64,000 nucleotides of DNA from Deltaproteobacteria bacterium (lineage in GTDB: Bacteria; Myxococcota_A; UBA9160; JAJDAL01). Each line of letters opens with the position of its first letter. Positions within the stretch are counted from its first letter, which is position 1. A program made the position numbers and the translations under genes. Location: assembly GCA_029261875.1 (NCBI GenBank), contig JAJDAL010000060.1, forward strand, positions 1 through 64,000. The letters run 5' to 3'. Positions 33,823-42,893 of the stretch are shown here, piece after piece. A model generated the notes under the pieces. It was not told the DNA's origin, searched no databases, and saw nothing but the letters and a program-made list of their open reading frames with translations.

Positions 33823-36447
33823 TTATGCGGCTCGGCGCAATTGCACCAAGGCGGGAAGTACGATCAGGTTGCACGCCAGTGTGCAGGAAATTCCAACCGT
33901 GAGCAGCTGGCCCAAGCTGGCAATCCCGGGGTGGGAGGAGAAACCCAGCGTTCCGAAGCTCGCCATGGTGGTGAGTGCGCTGAACCAGACCGCGCGCGCG
34001 GTGCTGGATGCGAGCAAGTCCTCCTCCCGGCCATGTGTCCCACGTTCGCGTTGCACCAAATGAATGCCGCTATCCACCCCAATGCCGAGAATCAGCGGGA
34101 TCACGATCACGTCGGCGAAATTGAGCGGGATATCGAGCAGGACCGACGCCGCACCCGTGAACAGCGTGGCGAGCGCCAACGGAACCATCACCAACGCGGC
34201 GTCCTCGGCGCGGCGCCAGAGAATCAACAAGAACACGCCGATCGCGATCGCGGCGGAAATCAAGGCTTGGCGCATGGAACGCACGATGGCGCGGCCGGAT
34301 TCGAGAATGACGACACTCGTGCCGATGGCGTCGGGAGCGACTTCATGCACGGTCGCGATGAAACGTTCGAGGGCCGCGCCTCGCCCCAGGTCTTCGGAGG
34401 GGAACACTTCGATTCGCAGCCGTCCGTCGCGTCCCACCATCTGCTCGACCCACTCGGAGGGAAGATCCGAAAGGGTGACGGGGCCCGCTTCGATGGCGGC
34501 ATACAGAATCCGCAATCGTTCGGGCAGTGAACCCAAAAGGCTTTCTTCCAAGCGGATCAAGTCTTCGCTCGGTGTATCGCTCTTGTCGAGGGCTGCGAAC
34601 CAGACCGCCATTCGCTCGCGTAGCGCCCGCGCGTTTCGCCTCAGTTCCGACTCGGGTTCTTCGGCGACGATGCTTTCCAGCACGGCGTCGAACTCGTCGA
34701 GCGCGCTGCGCTGTTCCGCGTAGCTGGGAGCGGGAAGCGGAGAATCGGATAGCGGCGGCATGAAGAGGGCGATGTCTTCAAGGATTCCCAGTTTTTCCGC
34801 TTGGTCCTTGGGGACGAGGTCTCGCAGGCTCACCGTTCGTCCGACGGCGTCGAGATTCTCCAGACGCTCGGATACGGTCTGCGCGGTTTCGAGGTCCGGT
34901 ACCAGGACGTTGACGCTCCAGGGCGAGGCGCGCCCATCCGCCAACAGGTCGTTGAAGGCCGTGACGGAATCCGCTTGCGGGTCGCGTATGCGCAACGGGT
35001 TGTTCTCGAAGCGCACCTGGGGAATGAAACTCCCGGCCGCGATGGCGAGGATCGCAGCCCCGGAAACGATGCTTCGGGGAAATCGCGCGGGGAAATCCAT
35101 CAGTGAAGATCCGCTTCCGCGCTCGGCCGGGATGGCGGGTTCATCTCGCCAGGTGAGTGCAATCAGCGCCGGAAGCAGGGTCAGGCTGCAAAACAGACTG
35201 ATGAGCATTCCCGCTCCGGAAATGAGTCCCAGCTCGGCGACGCCCGCGTAATCCGTCGGAACGAAGGCGAAGAACGCGACGGCAGTGGTGAAGGCGCAGA
35301 TCACCAGGGAACTTCCGACGCCCCGAGCCGTGTCGCCGAGTGCTTGCTCCAAGGGTTGTCCCAAACCCGTCAGTTCGCGGTAGCGCAGGCACAGGTGAAT
35401 GCCGAAATCGACCCCCAGTCCGATGAAGAGCACAGCAAAAGCGACGGATACGGGATTCAGATGGCCCACCCCCAAGGCGGCGAAGCCCGCCGTAAGAACC
35501 AGACCCACGATCAAGGTGAGCAGCGTGGCGAAGACGAGTCGGGTCGAGCGAAGGGCAAAGAACAAGATCGCACCCACCAGCAGAAAGGATGCGAAGCCCG
35601 CGAGCGCGGCTTGACGCCGAACGAGTTGGGTTTCGTCGTAGGAAAGCGCGAGATCTCCAGTGATGCGCAATCGCACACCGGTATCCGGGGCGAGGCCCCT
35701 CCGATTGGCGACGGCTTGGATGGTTTCGATGGCTTCGCGCGCCGGTTGAATGTCGGCAAAGTCCATTTCCGGATAGACGACCACGTAGCGGCGTTTTTCG
35801 GCGACCGTTGAGGTTCGACCGAGAATCAAATCCGCCCAGGAAAGTTCGAAGTGGCGCCCCTCCAACTCGGCGTCGATGGCCTCGCGAATGCGTTCGAAGG
35901 CGGGGGCGAGTTCGACGCCATCCTGCCGACGTCGCGCATCCGCGGCTCCCTCGGCCAACAGGGACACGAATCCCCGCAGGCTTCCGTCGCGCGAGAGTCG
36001 CGCGAGATAGGGCTGGACCAGACTGATGTTCTCCGCCAGATCTTCGAGTTCCGAAGTCTGCATGTAGAGCAGACCGTTCTCCTCGAAGAAGGCTCCGCGC
36101 CAGGGGACGTAGACGGACCGAAATCGATCCGAGGCGCGCAGGTCTGCGGCGATCTGGTCCGCTGCGGCTTCGGCCCGGTCCGGCGTGGATCCGTCGATTA
36201 CGACCACGAGCGGATCTTTCAGATGGGGAAACGCTTCGTAGTATTGATGGCGTAGGGCTCGAAAGGGCAGGTCCTTCGCGAGCATGTCGTTCAAGTCTGC
36301 GTTGACCCGAAGATGGTTGGCGGAATAGAGCCCTGCCGCCCCGGCACCGAACAGAGCCAGCAGCGTGACGAGTCCAGCCCGCGCGCACACGCCCGATACC
36401 CACCGGGCAAGCACGCCGCCGAGTTTGTGTTCGATTCGAGTCAACAC
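33823..36447 (-). CDS. hpnN: Hopanoid-associated RND transporter, HpnN-like
   Basis: An 874-residue MMPL/RND protein with two repeats, each of one N-terminal helix, a large periplasmic loop and a five-helix bundle. HLRVNADLNDMLAKDLPFR after the first helix is characteristic of HpnN, and GLGVDFGIHLCLRYREL and GIGVDSGIHLVQRERG mark the transmembrane Asp motifs of the two halves. HpnN moves hopanoids from the inner to the outer membrane. The divergent neighbour is an HpnM/MlaC-type protein, which supports this role over a generic exporter. No hopanoid synthesis gene (shc) is in the window. Confidence 0.85.
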   Translation of the reverse strand: MLTRIEHKLGGVLARWVSGVCARAGLVTLLALFGAGAAGLYSANHLRVNADLNDMLAKDLPFRALRHQYYEAFPHLKDPLVVVIDGSTPDRAEAAADQIAADLRASDRFRSVYVPWRGAFFEENGLLYMQTSELEDLAENISLVQPYLARLSRDGSLRGFVSLLAEGAADARRRQDGVELAPAFERIREAIDAELEGRHFELSWADLILGRTSTVAEKRRYVVVYPEMDFADIQPAREAIETIQAVANRRGLAPDTGVRLRITGDLALSYDETQLVRRQAALAGFASFLLVGAILFFALRSTRLVFATLLTLIVGLVLTAGFAALGVGHLNPVSVAFAVLFIGLGVDFGIHLCLRYRELTGLGQPLEQALGDTARGVGSSLVICAFTTAVAFFAFVPTDYAGVAELGLISGAGMLISLFCSLTLLPALIALTWRDEPAIPAERGSGSSLMDFPARFPRSIVSGAAILAIAAGSFIPQVRFENNPLRIRDPQADSVTAFNDLLADGRASPWSVNVLVPDLETAQTVSERLENLDAVGRTVSLRDLVPKDQAEKLGILEDIALFMPPLSDSPLPAPSYAEQRSALDEFDAVLESIVAEEPESELRRNARALRERMAVWFAALDKSDTPSEDLIRLEESLLGSLPERLRILYAAIEAGPVTLSDLPSEWVEQMVGRDGRLRIEVFPSEDLGRGAALERFIATVHEVAPDAIGTSVVILESGRAIVRSMRQALISAAIAIGVFLLILWRRAEDAALVMVPLALATLFTGAASVLLDIPLNFADVIVIPLILGIGVDSGIHLVQRERGTHGREEDLLASSTARAVWFSALTTMASFGTLGFSSHPGIASLGQLLTVGISCTLACNLIVLPALVQLRRAA

Positions 36448-36542
36448 GTCGGAATTCCTCGGGAGACAGCTCTAGCACGCGGATCTCCGATGCGCCGCGC
36501 CGCCTTCGCTACACTGCGAATTCGTCGAGATACGGAGTCGCC

Positions 36543-37223
36543 ATGTCGAGCAAGCTTGCGAGAAACCGAAGGCGGTGGTCTGTCGCTTTCACCGCGATCG
36601 CCATACTCGGCGCCGTCGTGGCCGGGCCGGCGCGAGGAGATGCGCTTCCGGGTGCAACCAGGGTCGTCGAGCAGCTCCACGCAGCGCTGACGGATACGAT
36701 GGTTCGCGCCGAGGAACTCGGATACGAGGGGCGTTTTGCGGCCCTCGAGCCCGTGGTGACGGCGGCCTTCGACCTCGAGTTCATGGGCCAGAAGTCCGTG
36801 GGTCGCAATTGGGAAAATTTCGATGCGGAGCAGAAGGATCGCTTCCGCAGGGCTTTCGCCCAATACACGGTGGCCAACTACGCCGGGCGGTTCGTGGGGT
36901 ACTCGGGGCAATCGTTCGAGACCCGTTCGGAAGACCCGGCGCCTCGCGATACGGTTCTGGTGCGTACCGCGCTCATCGATCCCGGCTCGGAAACCATCCA
37001 GCTCGATTACCGCCTGCGCGCCCCCGACGGAAACTGGAAGATCATCGACGTCTTCATGAAGGGGACGATCAGTGAGCTCGCGCTACGTCGATCGCAATAC
37101 ACTTCGATCTTGCGACGCGATGGCTTCGAGTCGTTGATGGACTCGCTGAATGGCAAGATTCGGGATTTCGAGGCGGGCGACGAAGCGGATCAGAACGAAT
37201 CGTCGTCGAAGAGCGGGTCGTAA
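36543..37223 (+). CDS. HpnM/MlaC-family periplasmic lipid-binding protein
   Basis: A 226-residue protein with a Sec signal (SVAFTAIAILGAVVAGPARG, cleavage near residue 32) and an MlaC/Ttg2D/HpnM domain: FDLEFMGQKSVGRNWENFD, DRFRRAFAQYTVANYAGRF, and DGNWKIIDVFMKGTISELAL near the end. These proteins carry phospholipids or hopanoids through the periplasm. It is divergent from hpnN (95-nt gap) and converges on mlaA, overlapping it by 34 nt. Adjacency to hpnN favours HpnM; adjacency to mlaA favours MlaC. The sequence alone does not decide. Confidence 0.87.
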   Translation: MSSKLARNRRRWSVAFTAIAILGAVVAGPARGDALPGATRVVEQLHAALTDTMVRAEELGYEGRFAALEPVVTAAFDLEFMGQKSVGRNWENFDAEQKDRFRRAFAQYTVANYAGRFVGYSGQSFETRSEDPAPRDTVLVRTALIDPGSETIQLDYRLRAPDGNWKIIDVFMKGTISELALRRSQYTSILRRDGFESLMDSLNGKIRDFEAGDEADQNESSSKSGS

Positions 37224-37972
37224 TCGGCCGCGAGAGGAATCTCGCCGCCGCGAATCTGCGACTCGCGTTGAAGCAGATACGCTCCGCGCAGCGCAGAATA
37301 GTAGTCCAGGGCCGTCGACTCGAGGGCATCGAGTTCATCCGACAGCTCTTCGCGCTGAGTCAGTCCGTCGCTGGTCTGCAGCGCCACGAGTCCACCTCCC
37401 GGTAGCAGGTAGGACTGGGGGCGGAAGGCAAAGTCGACGATCGAACCCACGGCATCCCGCGCGGTCGTGGGGCCGACGAGGGGAATGACCAAGAAGGGAC
37501 CGGCGGATACGCCGGCTCGGGCCAGGGTCTGTCCGAAATCCGAGTGATGGGCCTCGAGCCCAATTGCCTCTGCCGGGTCCAGGAGACCCGCGAGTCCCAC
37601 GGTGGTGTTGATCGCGAAGCGGGACATCGTGATGCCCGCCTGCTTGAATTCGAGTTGCAACAGGTCGTTGACGAGAATCACCGGGGCGTTGAGGTTGCTG
37701 AATGCGCGCCGAACCGCGCGCTTGGCGGGATCCGGTACGACGAACCCATAGACCTTGGATAGGGGATCGGAGATCACCCGGTCGAGCCCGCGGTTGAACC
37801 AAAGGAAAGCGCGGTTTACGGGTTCGAGGGGGTCGCCGGGTTCCGGCGGGGCCGCTTCGACGGCGTGCAGGCCATCCGCCGGATAGGAGTTTGGCGCTTT
37901 GGCACAGGCCAGCGCCGGCAAAATGGCGGCGCACAGGAGCAATAACGCGAGTTGACGCGACGTCCGACTCAA
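37190..37972 (-). CDS. mlaA: MlaA (VacJ) outer-membrane lipoprotein
   Basis: About 260 residues. The signal LALLLLCAAILPALAC has a lipobox ending in Leu-Ala-Cys. The mature protein shows DPLEPVNRAFLWFNRGLDR, FSNLNAPVILVNDLLQ and the hallmark RFAINTTVGLAGLLDPA followed by SDFGQTLA. MlaA removes mislocalised phospholipids from the outer leaflet of the outer membrane. A TTG start at 37972 with GGAG about 8 nt upstream places the signal at the N-terminus, better than the ATG 120 nt further upstream. The 3' end overlaps the convergent HpnM/MlaC gene by 34 nt. Confidence 0.9.
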   Translation of the reverse strand: MSRTSRQLALLLLCAAILPALACAKAPNSYPADGLHAVEAAPPEPGDPLEPVNRAFLWFNRGLDRVISDPLSKVYGFVVPDPAKRAVRRAFSNLNAPVILVNDLLQLEFKQAGITMSRFAINTTVGLAGLLDPAEAIGLEAHHSDFGQTLARAGVSAGPFLVIPLVGPTTARDAVGSIVDFAFRPQSYLLPGGGLVALQTSDGLTQREELSDELDALESTALDYYSALRGAYLLQRESQIRGGEIPLAADYDPLFDDDSF

Positions 37973-38046
37973 GGCTTTGCTCCCTCCGAAGGCCCGGAGT
38001 CTAGGGGGGACCCCCCGCGGATTCCAGTGAGGGGGTGTCAACGCTG

Positions 38047-38073
38047 TTGACATATTTTGGGAGGCGTGATAAT
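38047..38073 (+). promoter_or_regulatory. Sigma-70-like promoter for the GAF-domain regulator
   Basis: TTGACA at 38047-38052 is a perfect -35 element, and GATAAT at 38068-38073 matches -10 in five of six positions. The 15-bp spacer is short; TAATCC with 17 bp is an alternative. Transcription would start near 38080, about 60 nt before the regulator's ATG. Confidence 0.5.
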
Positions 38074-38142
38074 CCGGGCGTGTACAGTTCACGCTCCGTC
38101 CGAGCGAGTGATTCGCCCCCTCCGGCGCTTGGAGAGTTCCCC

Positions 38143-39726
38143 ATGTCCCATCCTGACCCGTCGAACTCCGGCTCTGCCTCCCTGCCTTCTCGTTTGGGGG
38201 ACAAGCTCGAAGCGGTCCTCAACATCTGTGAGAAGCTCGGCAGCGAGCACCACCTACCGGTTCTACTCGATTTGATTGCCCGCGATACGGCTCGTCTGCT
38301 CGAAGCAGACCGGGCCAGCATCTTTCTTCTGGACCGGCTGAAAGGGGAGCTCTGGTCCCAGGTTGCCCTGGGGAGTGAGCCGATCCGCTTCGATGCCTCC
38401 CAGGGGATCGCCGGGGCGTGTGTCCAGAAGGGCGAAACCATCAATGTGGTGGACGTCCGCGAGCATCCCTTGTTCTTCGCCGGTGTCGACGCCGACAAGG
38501 GTTACGAAACCCGGTCCATTCTGGCGCTCCCCCTACGCAATCACACGGGGGAGATCGTGGGAGCCTTCGAGGTCCTGAACCGCAAAGAGGGCAGTTTCAC
38601 CGAAGACGACGAGGTCCTCGCGCGCGCGCTGGCTTCCCAGGCCGCCGTCGCGATCGAGACCGCACAGCTCGTCGAAGAACTCCAGAAACATCGCGACCAG
38701 CTCATCGACGAGAACACCCAGTTGAGAAAGGAGGTGGAGGAGAAGTTCTCGACACGCAACATCCTGGGTGGAAGCGAGAAGCTCCAAGCGGTGCTGCGAC
38801 TGATCGATCAGATTCGCGACAGCTCCGTCGACGTCCTGATCACCGGGGAGAGCGGGACCGGCAAGGAGCTCTACGCCAAGGCCATTCACTACAGCAGTCC
38901 ACGCGCCCACAGCCCGCTGGTGGCCCTCAATTGCGCCGCGATGCCCGACAATCTGCTCGAAAGCGAGTTGTTCGGCATCGAAAAAGGGGTGGCGACCGGG
39001 GTCGACCGGAAGCCCGGCAAATTCGAACTCGCCCACGGCGGCACCCTGTTTTTGGACGAAATCGGCGATCTCAGCCTGGCCGCCCAGGCCAAGATTCTGC
39101 GCGCGCTCCAAGAACGAACCGTCGAGCGGGTCGGGGGGCGCAAGTCCATCGACGTCGACGTGCGCGTCCTGGCGGCGACCAACAAGGACCTCGAAGCGGA
39201 GATCGCCAAGGGAGAATTTCGCGAAGATCTCTACTACCGATTGAAAGTCGTCCATCTCGAGACCCCGGCGTTGCGGGAAATCGCCGACGACGTTCCGATT
39301 CTCGCCAACCATTTCCTCGAACACATCTGCGGCGAGATGGGAAAGCCCCGCAAGAAGTTTTCCCCGAAGGCGCTCCAGACCTTGCGCGCCTACGGGTGGC
39401 CCGGGAACGTGCGCCAACTCGAAAACGAGGTGAAGCGCCTGGTGGCGGTGATTCGAGAGAAAGTCATCGAGCCCGAGCACCTATCCGAGTCGATTCAGGG
39501 GCGCGATGCCGGTCGCGTCGCGAGTGGGAACGGGCGCTCGCTGCGGGAAGTCGTCGAGGAACTCGAGCGACAGTTGATTCGCGACGCGCTCGACGCCGAA
39601 GGTTACAACCAGGTCCGCGCAGCGCGCGCACTTGGATTGTCGCGCCAGGGTTTGATCAAGAAAATGAAACGCTACGAAATCGACTCGGGTTCGCGCGCAG
39701 GCGCGCGAAAGCCCCAATCCGCGTAA
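38143..39726 (+). CDS. GAF-domain enhancer-binding protein with altered GAFTGA loop
   Basis: A 527-residue regulator. The GAF sensor spans about 25-175, a coiled linker runs to 205, and the AAA+ domain has Walker A GESGTGKE (235-242) and Walker B GGTLFLDEIGDL. A Fis-type helix-turn-helix (AARALGLSRQGLIKKMKR) ends the protein. In place of the sigma-54-contacting GAFTGA it has GVATGV (282-287), losing the key Phe. It may still act with sigma-54 as part of a variant subgroup, or differently. The ATG at 38143 has GGAGAG 8 nt upstream. The ligand of the GAF domain is unknown. Confidence 0.88.
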   Translation: MSHPDPSNSGSASLPSRLGDKLEAVLNICEKLGSEHHLPVLLDLIARDTARLLEADRASIFLLDRLKGELWSQVALGSEPIRFDASQGIAGACVQKGETINVVDVREHPLFFAGVDADKGYETRSILALPLRNHTGEIVGAFEVLNRKEGSFTEDDEVLARALASQAAVAIETAQLVEELQKHRDQLIDENTQLRKEVEEKFSTRNILGGSEKLQAVLRLIDQIRDSSVDVLITGESGTGKELYAKAIHYSSPRAHSPLVALNCAAMPDNLLESELFGIEKGVATGVDRKPGKFELAHGGTLFLDEIGDLSLAAQAKILRALQERTVERVGGRKSIDVDVRVLAATNKDLEAEIAKGEFREDLYYRLKVVHLETPALREIADDVPILANHFLEHICGEMGKPRKKFSPKALQTLRAYGWPGNVRQLENEVKRLVAVIREKVIEPEHLSESIQGRDAGRVASGNGRSLREVVEELERQLIRDALDAEGYNQVRAARALGLSRQGLIKKMKRYEIDSGSRAGARKPQSA

Positions 39727-39760
39727 AGTCAGTCGACCCAGAACGACGTTTATCTTCTCC

Positions 39761-39780
39761 TGCTTACTTTACTTTTTCGC
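39761..39780 (+). promoter_or_regulatory. Shared upstream motif, copy 1 (TGCTTACTTT ... TTCGC)
   Basis: TGCTTACTTT at 39761-39770 followed by TTCGC at 39776-39780, about 85-105 nt before the ParA-like gene. A closely related element, TGCTTACTTTTCGC, lies in the same orientation relative to the enhancer-binding-protein gene on the minus strand (42893-42880). The sequence is pyrimidine-rich and AT-richer than its surroundings. It is a candidate common operator or promoter part. Confidence 0.35.
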
Positions 39781-39865
39781 GTTTTCCTCCATTCTACGAT
39801 CCGCACCGCCAAGGGTGTGGTGATGCAGAGGTGTTTACGAGAGCAACTGCGATAGGGGGCACGAG

Positions 39866-40765
39866 TTGAGTCGGACGTTTGATGCGCTGCGCCGAGCGGA
39901 AGTCGCCCAGTGGCGACGGTTGGCCACGGACCGGGGTCGTTCCTTTCAAGTGGTCACCGTGACGAGCAACAAGGGTGGCGTCGGGAAGACCACCGTGGCC
40001 TCGAACCTCGCGGTCTATCTCCGCGAGCGAGCCCCCGATGTGCCGATTCTGGTTCTGGGGCTCGACGACCAGCCGATGCTCGACCGCATGTTCGGCATCG
40101 AGGGCGAAGACATCAAGGAGACGATCGTCGATGGAATCCGAGCCGGGTCCCTGGCCTCGGCGATTCGACTCGGTCAATACGGCGTCCACTACGTCCCTTC
40201 CAGTCCTCGGGTGGCCGATCTCAAGAAGGAAATCGAAGAAACGGACGTGTTGGAGAACGTTCTGGTGCGGACCGGGTGGGAAGGCCTCGTGATCGTCGAT
40301 ACCAAGAGCGATCTCGAGATTCTGACGCGCAATGCCATCGCGGCGGCGGACCTCAGCATCGTGGTCGTGAAGGACCACGATTCCCTGCTCGAGGCGCACA
40401 AGATCTACGAACTGCTGGGTTCGTGGAAGAAGCCCGCCGAGCGAGCTCGAATCCTGCTTTCCCTGGTGGACTTGCGGGTCAAATTCGCCGAGGACACGGA
40501 ACGCGACATCCTGACGCTCTTGCTTGGCGAGATCCGTCGACGCCAATACCCGCTGTTCGAGACTTTCTTGTCCCGCAGTCCCAAGGTCGAGTCGCTGCAC
40601 ACGAATCCGAGCGGACGGGCAGTTTCGATACTACACGGAGCGCGGGGCACCCTCGCTCATCGCCAGATGCAACGCCTGGCCGCAGACGTGTTGCAAAGGA
40701 TTGGGCGCACCGACGAAGGCTTGTTGCCGGGGGCGCATGAAGTGCCGGCGGCGTCCGGGAGCTAG
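39866..40765 (+). CDS. ParA/MinD-like P-loop ATPase
   Basis: A 299-residue protein. SNKGGVGKTTVASNLAVYL carries the deviant Walker A, LGLDDQPMLDRMFG the Walker A' region, and VIVDTKSD the Walker B Asp with an unusual Lys-Ser after it. The N-terminus SRTFDALRRAEVAQW resembles the leader of exopolysaccharide tyrosine-kinase-like ATPases, but no tyrosine cluster is seen. No parB, minC/E or flagellar partner adjoins. It may position a complex or regulate the nearby enhancer-binding proteins, as FleN/FlhG does with FleQ; that is inference. The start is TTG at 39866 with a GGGGG upstream. It overlaps the convergent lipoprotein gene by CTAG. Confidence 0.83.
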   Translation: MSRTFDALRRAEVAQWRRLATDRGRSFQVVTVTSNKGGVGKTTVASNLAVYLRERAPDVPILVLGLDDQPMLDRMFGIEGEDIKETIVDGIRAGSLASAIRLGQYGVHYVPSSPRVADLKKEIEETDVLENVLVRTGWEGLVIVDTKSDLEILTRNAIAAADLSIVVVKDHDSLLEAHKIYELLGSWKKPAERARILLSLVDLRVKFAEDTERDILTLLLGEIRRRQYPLFETFLSRSPKVESLHTNPSGRAVSILHGARGTLAHRQMQRLAADVLQRIGRTDEGLLPGAHEVPAASGS

Positions 40766-41349
40766 CGGGGACCGGCCGCGACGTCCGGAAGCGCGCCGAG
40801 GTCTGCCGGGCCGATACGCGAGCCGCGAACCGTGGTCTTGGTCGCCGCGTATTGCTCGCCGTCCGCGGCGCGATTCTCCGTTTCCACCACCAGCACACCG
40901 TCCTCGTCCAAGAGGGCGACCATGGTGGATACGATTTTGGGGCCCACGAAACGGGGAACGAAGGCGAAACCGGTATCGATGCCCGGTACGGTGCTCATGA
41001 CGAGTTGGGTTTCGGCTTCGCCGACGAGTCGCCCGGCGTTGATTTGTCCTTCGCCTTTCCCAATCACGTCCGCGGGAACCGGCCCCTCGGAGGTCGGGAA
41101 GTTCGTGTTCATGCTGAAGGTCGCGGTGTAGCCATTTTCGGTCTGACTCAGGATCACGGTGCCTTCGATTTGCCGCGTATTGCCGCGCACGGTTTCCACC
41201 GTCGATCCGCGCACTGCGTAGGTTCCCTCGAAGGAGGGTTCCACACCCCCGGGCGGACCCGAAGCCACGTCGGTTTCCGCGCCACCGCAAGCCAGTATTC
41301 CGGCGGCGACGAAAGCAGTCAGGAGAAAGGCACGGTTCGGGGCGTTCAT
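40762..41349 (-). CDS. Small lipoprotein of unknown function
   Basis: A 195-residue protein. The signal FLLTAFVAAGILAC has a clear lipobox with Cys at about residue 21. The mature part is beta-rich (FEGTYAVRGSTVETVRG, TVILSQTENGYTATFSM) like a small barrel or lipocalin-like fold, without recognised motifs. The ATG at 41349 has GGAGGA 7 nt upstream. It lies between the ParA-like gene and the response regulator and converges on the former. I do not recognise the family. Confidence 0.7.
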   Translation of the reverse strand: MNAPNRAFLLTAFVAAGILACGGAETDVASGPPGGVEPSFEGTYAVRGSTVETVRGNTRQIEGTVILSQTENGYTATFSMNTNFPTSEGPVPADVIGKGEGQINAGRLVGEAETQLVMSTVPGIDTGFAFVPRFVGPKIVSTMVALLDEDGVLVVETENRAADGEQYAATKTTVRGSRIGPADLGALPDVAAGPR

Positions 41350-41455
41350 TCCGGATCCTCCTGCAGCCAGTCTACGCCTGGGGGAGTGCCGAAGGGAAGC
41401 CCCGTTCCCTGATGGATTTTCCACACTGAAACGGGCAGTTAGTCCGGAGTGCGGC

Positions 41456-42796
41456 TCAAGACGCCGGCGTGGGGCGAAGCTTGCGGCGTCGGATCGGGTC
41501 GAGTCCCAAGCGACGCCATCGGTTGCGCCATTCGCCTCGCGACATACCCAACTCGCGGCGTGCCGCCTCCTGGTTCCAATCTCCCCGGCGGTAGGCGTCG
41601 AGCATGCGCTCGCGCAGCAGCTGGTCCTCGACCTCCACGGCGCCCAAGCGTTCCGCCAGCACATCCACCAGGTGCGAGCGACCCAGGCGAACTCGGCCGT
41701 CCCACCACAGGATCACGTTTTGGAGCACGGACCGGAGCTCGCGAACGTTTCCGGGCCAGTGATAGCTGCGCAGTGTCGAGAAGAACTCCGAATGCACCCG
41801 CGGCGCCGGAAGATTGGCTTCGCGGGTGAGCTCGTCCAACAATTCGTATGCGATGGGTTCGATGTCCTGCGCATGCTCGCGCAGTGGGGGGAGCTGGAAG
41901 TGCGTCTGATGCAGCCGGTAGTAGAGATCCTGGCGGAACTCGTTGCGCTCGACCTTTTGCTCGAGATCGCGGTGGGTCGCAGCAACGATGCGGGTGTCGA
42001 CCTTCTGCACGCTTCGTCCGCCGACCGGGCGGACCTCGCCGGTTTCGAGGACGCGCAGCAGGCTGGCTTGCACGCGCGGCGGCGCATCTCCGATTTCATC
42101 GAGAAACAGGGTGCCGCCGTCGCATTCGCGAAACAGGCCCGGGTGGGATGCAACGGCGCCCGTGAACGCACCTCGCTCGTGGCCGAAGAGTTCGCTTTCC
42201 AAGACACCGTCGGGTAGCTCGGTCACCGTCAATGCCAGAAACGGTTTGCGTTCACTCTCCTCATGGATGGCTCGTGCCATCAGCTCTTTGCCGGTTCCCG
42301 TCTCGCCCGTGATCAACACGGTGGCCTTCGAGGGGGCGACGCGGCGTGCAAAGATGCGAGCGCGGTGCATCTGGACGGACCCGCCGGTCAGTCGATCCGC
42401 ACCCACGCGCGCTTTCTGGGGCGCCATCGGTTCCTGGCGGAGACTCTGGACGATCGCGGGAAGAAGTTGTTCTTCGATGCGAAAGGGGAATTCGAGAAAA
42501 CGAAATGCGCCGTCGCGACCGGCCCGAAAAACCGCTTCGGAGTTGGCGCCTGCGCTGTACAGGATGAAGGGAACCTCGAGATTCCGGCGAACCTTCCGAA
42601 GCAACGTCAAGCCGTCCATGGGGTTCATCTGGTAGTCGCTCAGGACCAGGTCGACGTGTTGGGTCGAAATCAGTTGCAGGGCTTCGCCGCCGTCGCGCGC
42701 CAGGGTGACGGCGTAACCGGACTGGGTCAGTACCTCGTGGAGAAAGACGCGCGTTCGCTCGTGATCTTCCACCAGAAGGATTTCGTGGCCGGACAT
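41456..42796 (-). CDS. NtrC-family sigma-54 response regulator lacking the receiver lysine
   Basis: A 446-residue three-domain regulator. The receiver domain has acidic DHE near residue 11 and phospho-acceptor Asp54 (LSDYQM), but the conserved Lys of the switch is Glu102 (FLEFPF). The AAA+ domain is complete: GETGTGKE (164-171), GAFTGA (209-214) and GGTLFLDEIGDAPP. The C-terminal DNA-binding part, ARRELGMSRGEWRNRWRRLG, is an unusual basic helix-turn-helix. No partner histidine kinase is in the window. A copy of the TGCTTACTTT element lies about 84-97 nt upstream of its start. Activity on sigma-54 promoters is expected; the phosphorylation response may be altered. Confidence 0.9.
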   Translation of the reverse strand: MSGHEILLVEDHERTRVFLHEVLTQSGYAVTLARDGGEALQLISTQHVDLVLSDYQMNPMDGLTLLRKVRRNLEVPFILYSAGANSEAVFRAGRDGAFRFLEFPFRIEEQLLPAIVQSLRQEPMAPQKARVGADRLTGGSVQMHRARIFARRVAPSKATVLITGETGTGKELMARAIHEESERKPFLALTVTELPDGVLESELFGHERGAFTGAVASHPGLFRECDGGTLFLDEIGDAPPRVQASLLRVLETGEVRPVGGRSVQKVDTRIVAATHRDLEQKVERNEFRQDLYYRLHQTHFQLPPLREHAQDIEPIAYELLDELTREANLPAPRVHSEFFSTLRSYHWPGNVRELRSVLQNVILWWDGRVRLGRSHLVDVLAERLGAVEVEDQLLRERMLDAYRRGDWNQEAARRELGMSRGEWRNRWRRLGLDPIRRRKLRPTPAS

Positions 42797-42879
42797 CGTT
42801 TCGCTCCTTTGGCGAGGTCGCGAATACGATTCTACCGATCGTCAACATTGGGTTGGTGGCGCAAACGCGAAGTTACCTA

Positions 42880-42893
42880 GCGAAAAGTAAGCA
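42880..42893 (-). promoter_or_regulatory. Shared upstream motif, copy 2 (TGCTTACTTTTCGC)
   Basis: On the minus strand TGCTTACTTTTCGC lies 84-97 nt before the start of the NtrC-like gene. It matches the element before the ParA-like gene except for six bases missing in the middle. Further out on the same side is an imperfect palindrome, GTTGGTGCCAAC. No -12/-24 or convincing -35/-10 pair was found here. Confidence 0.35.
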
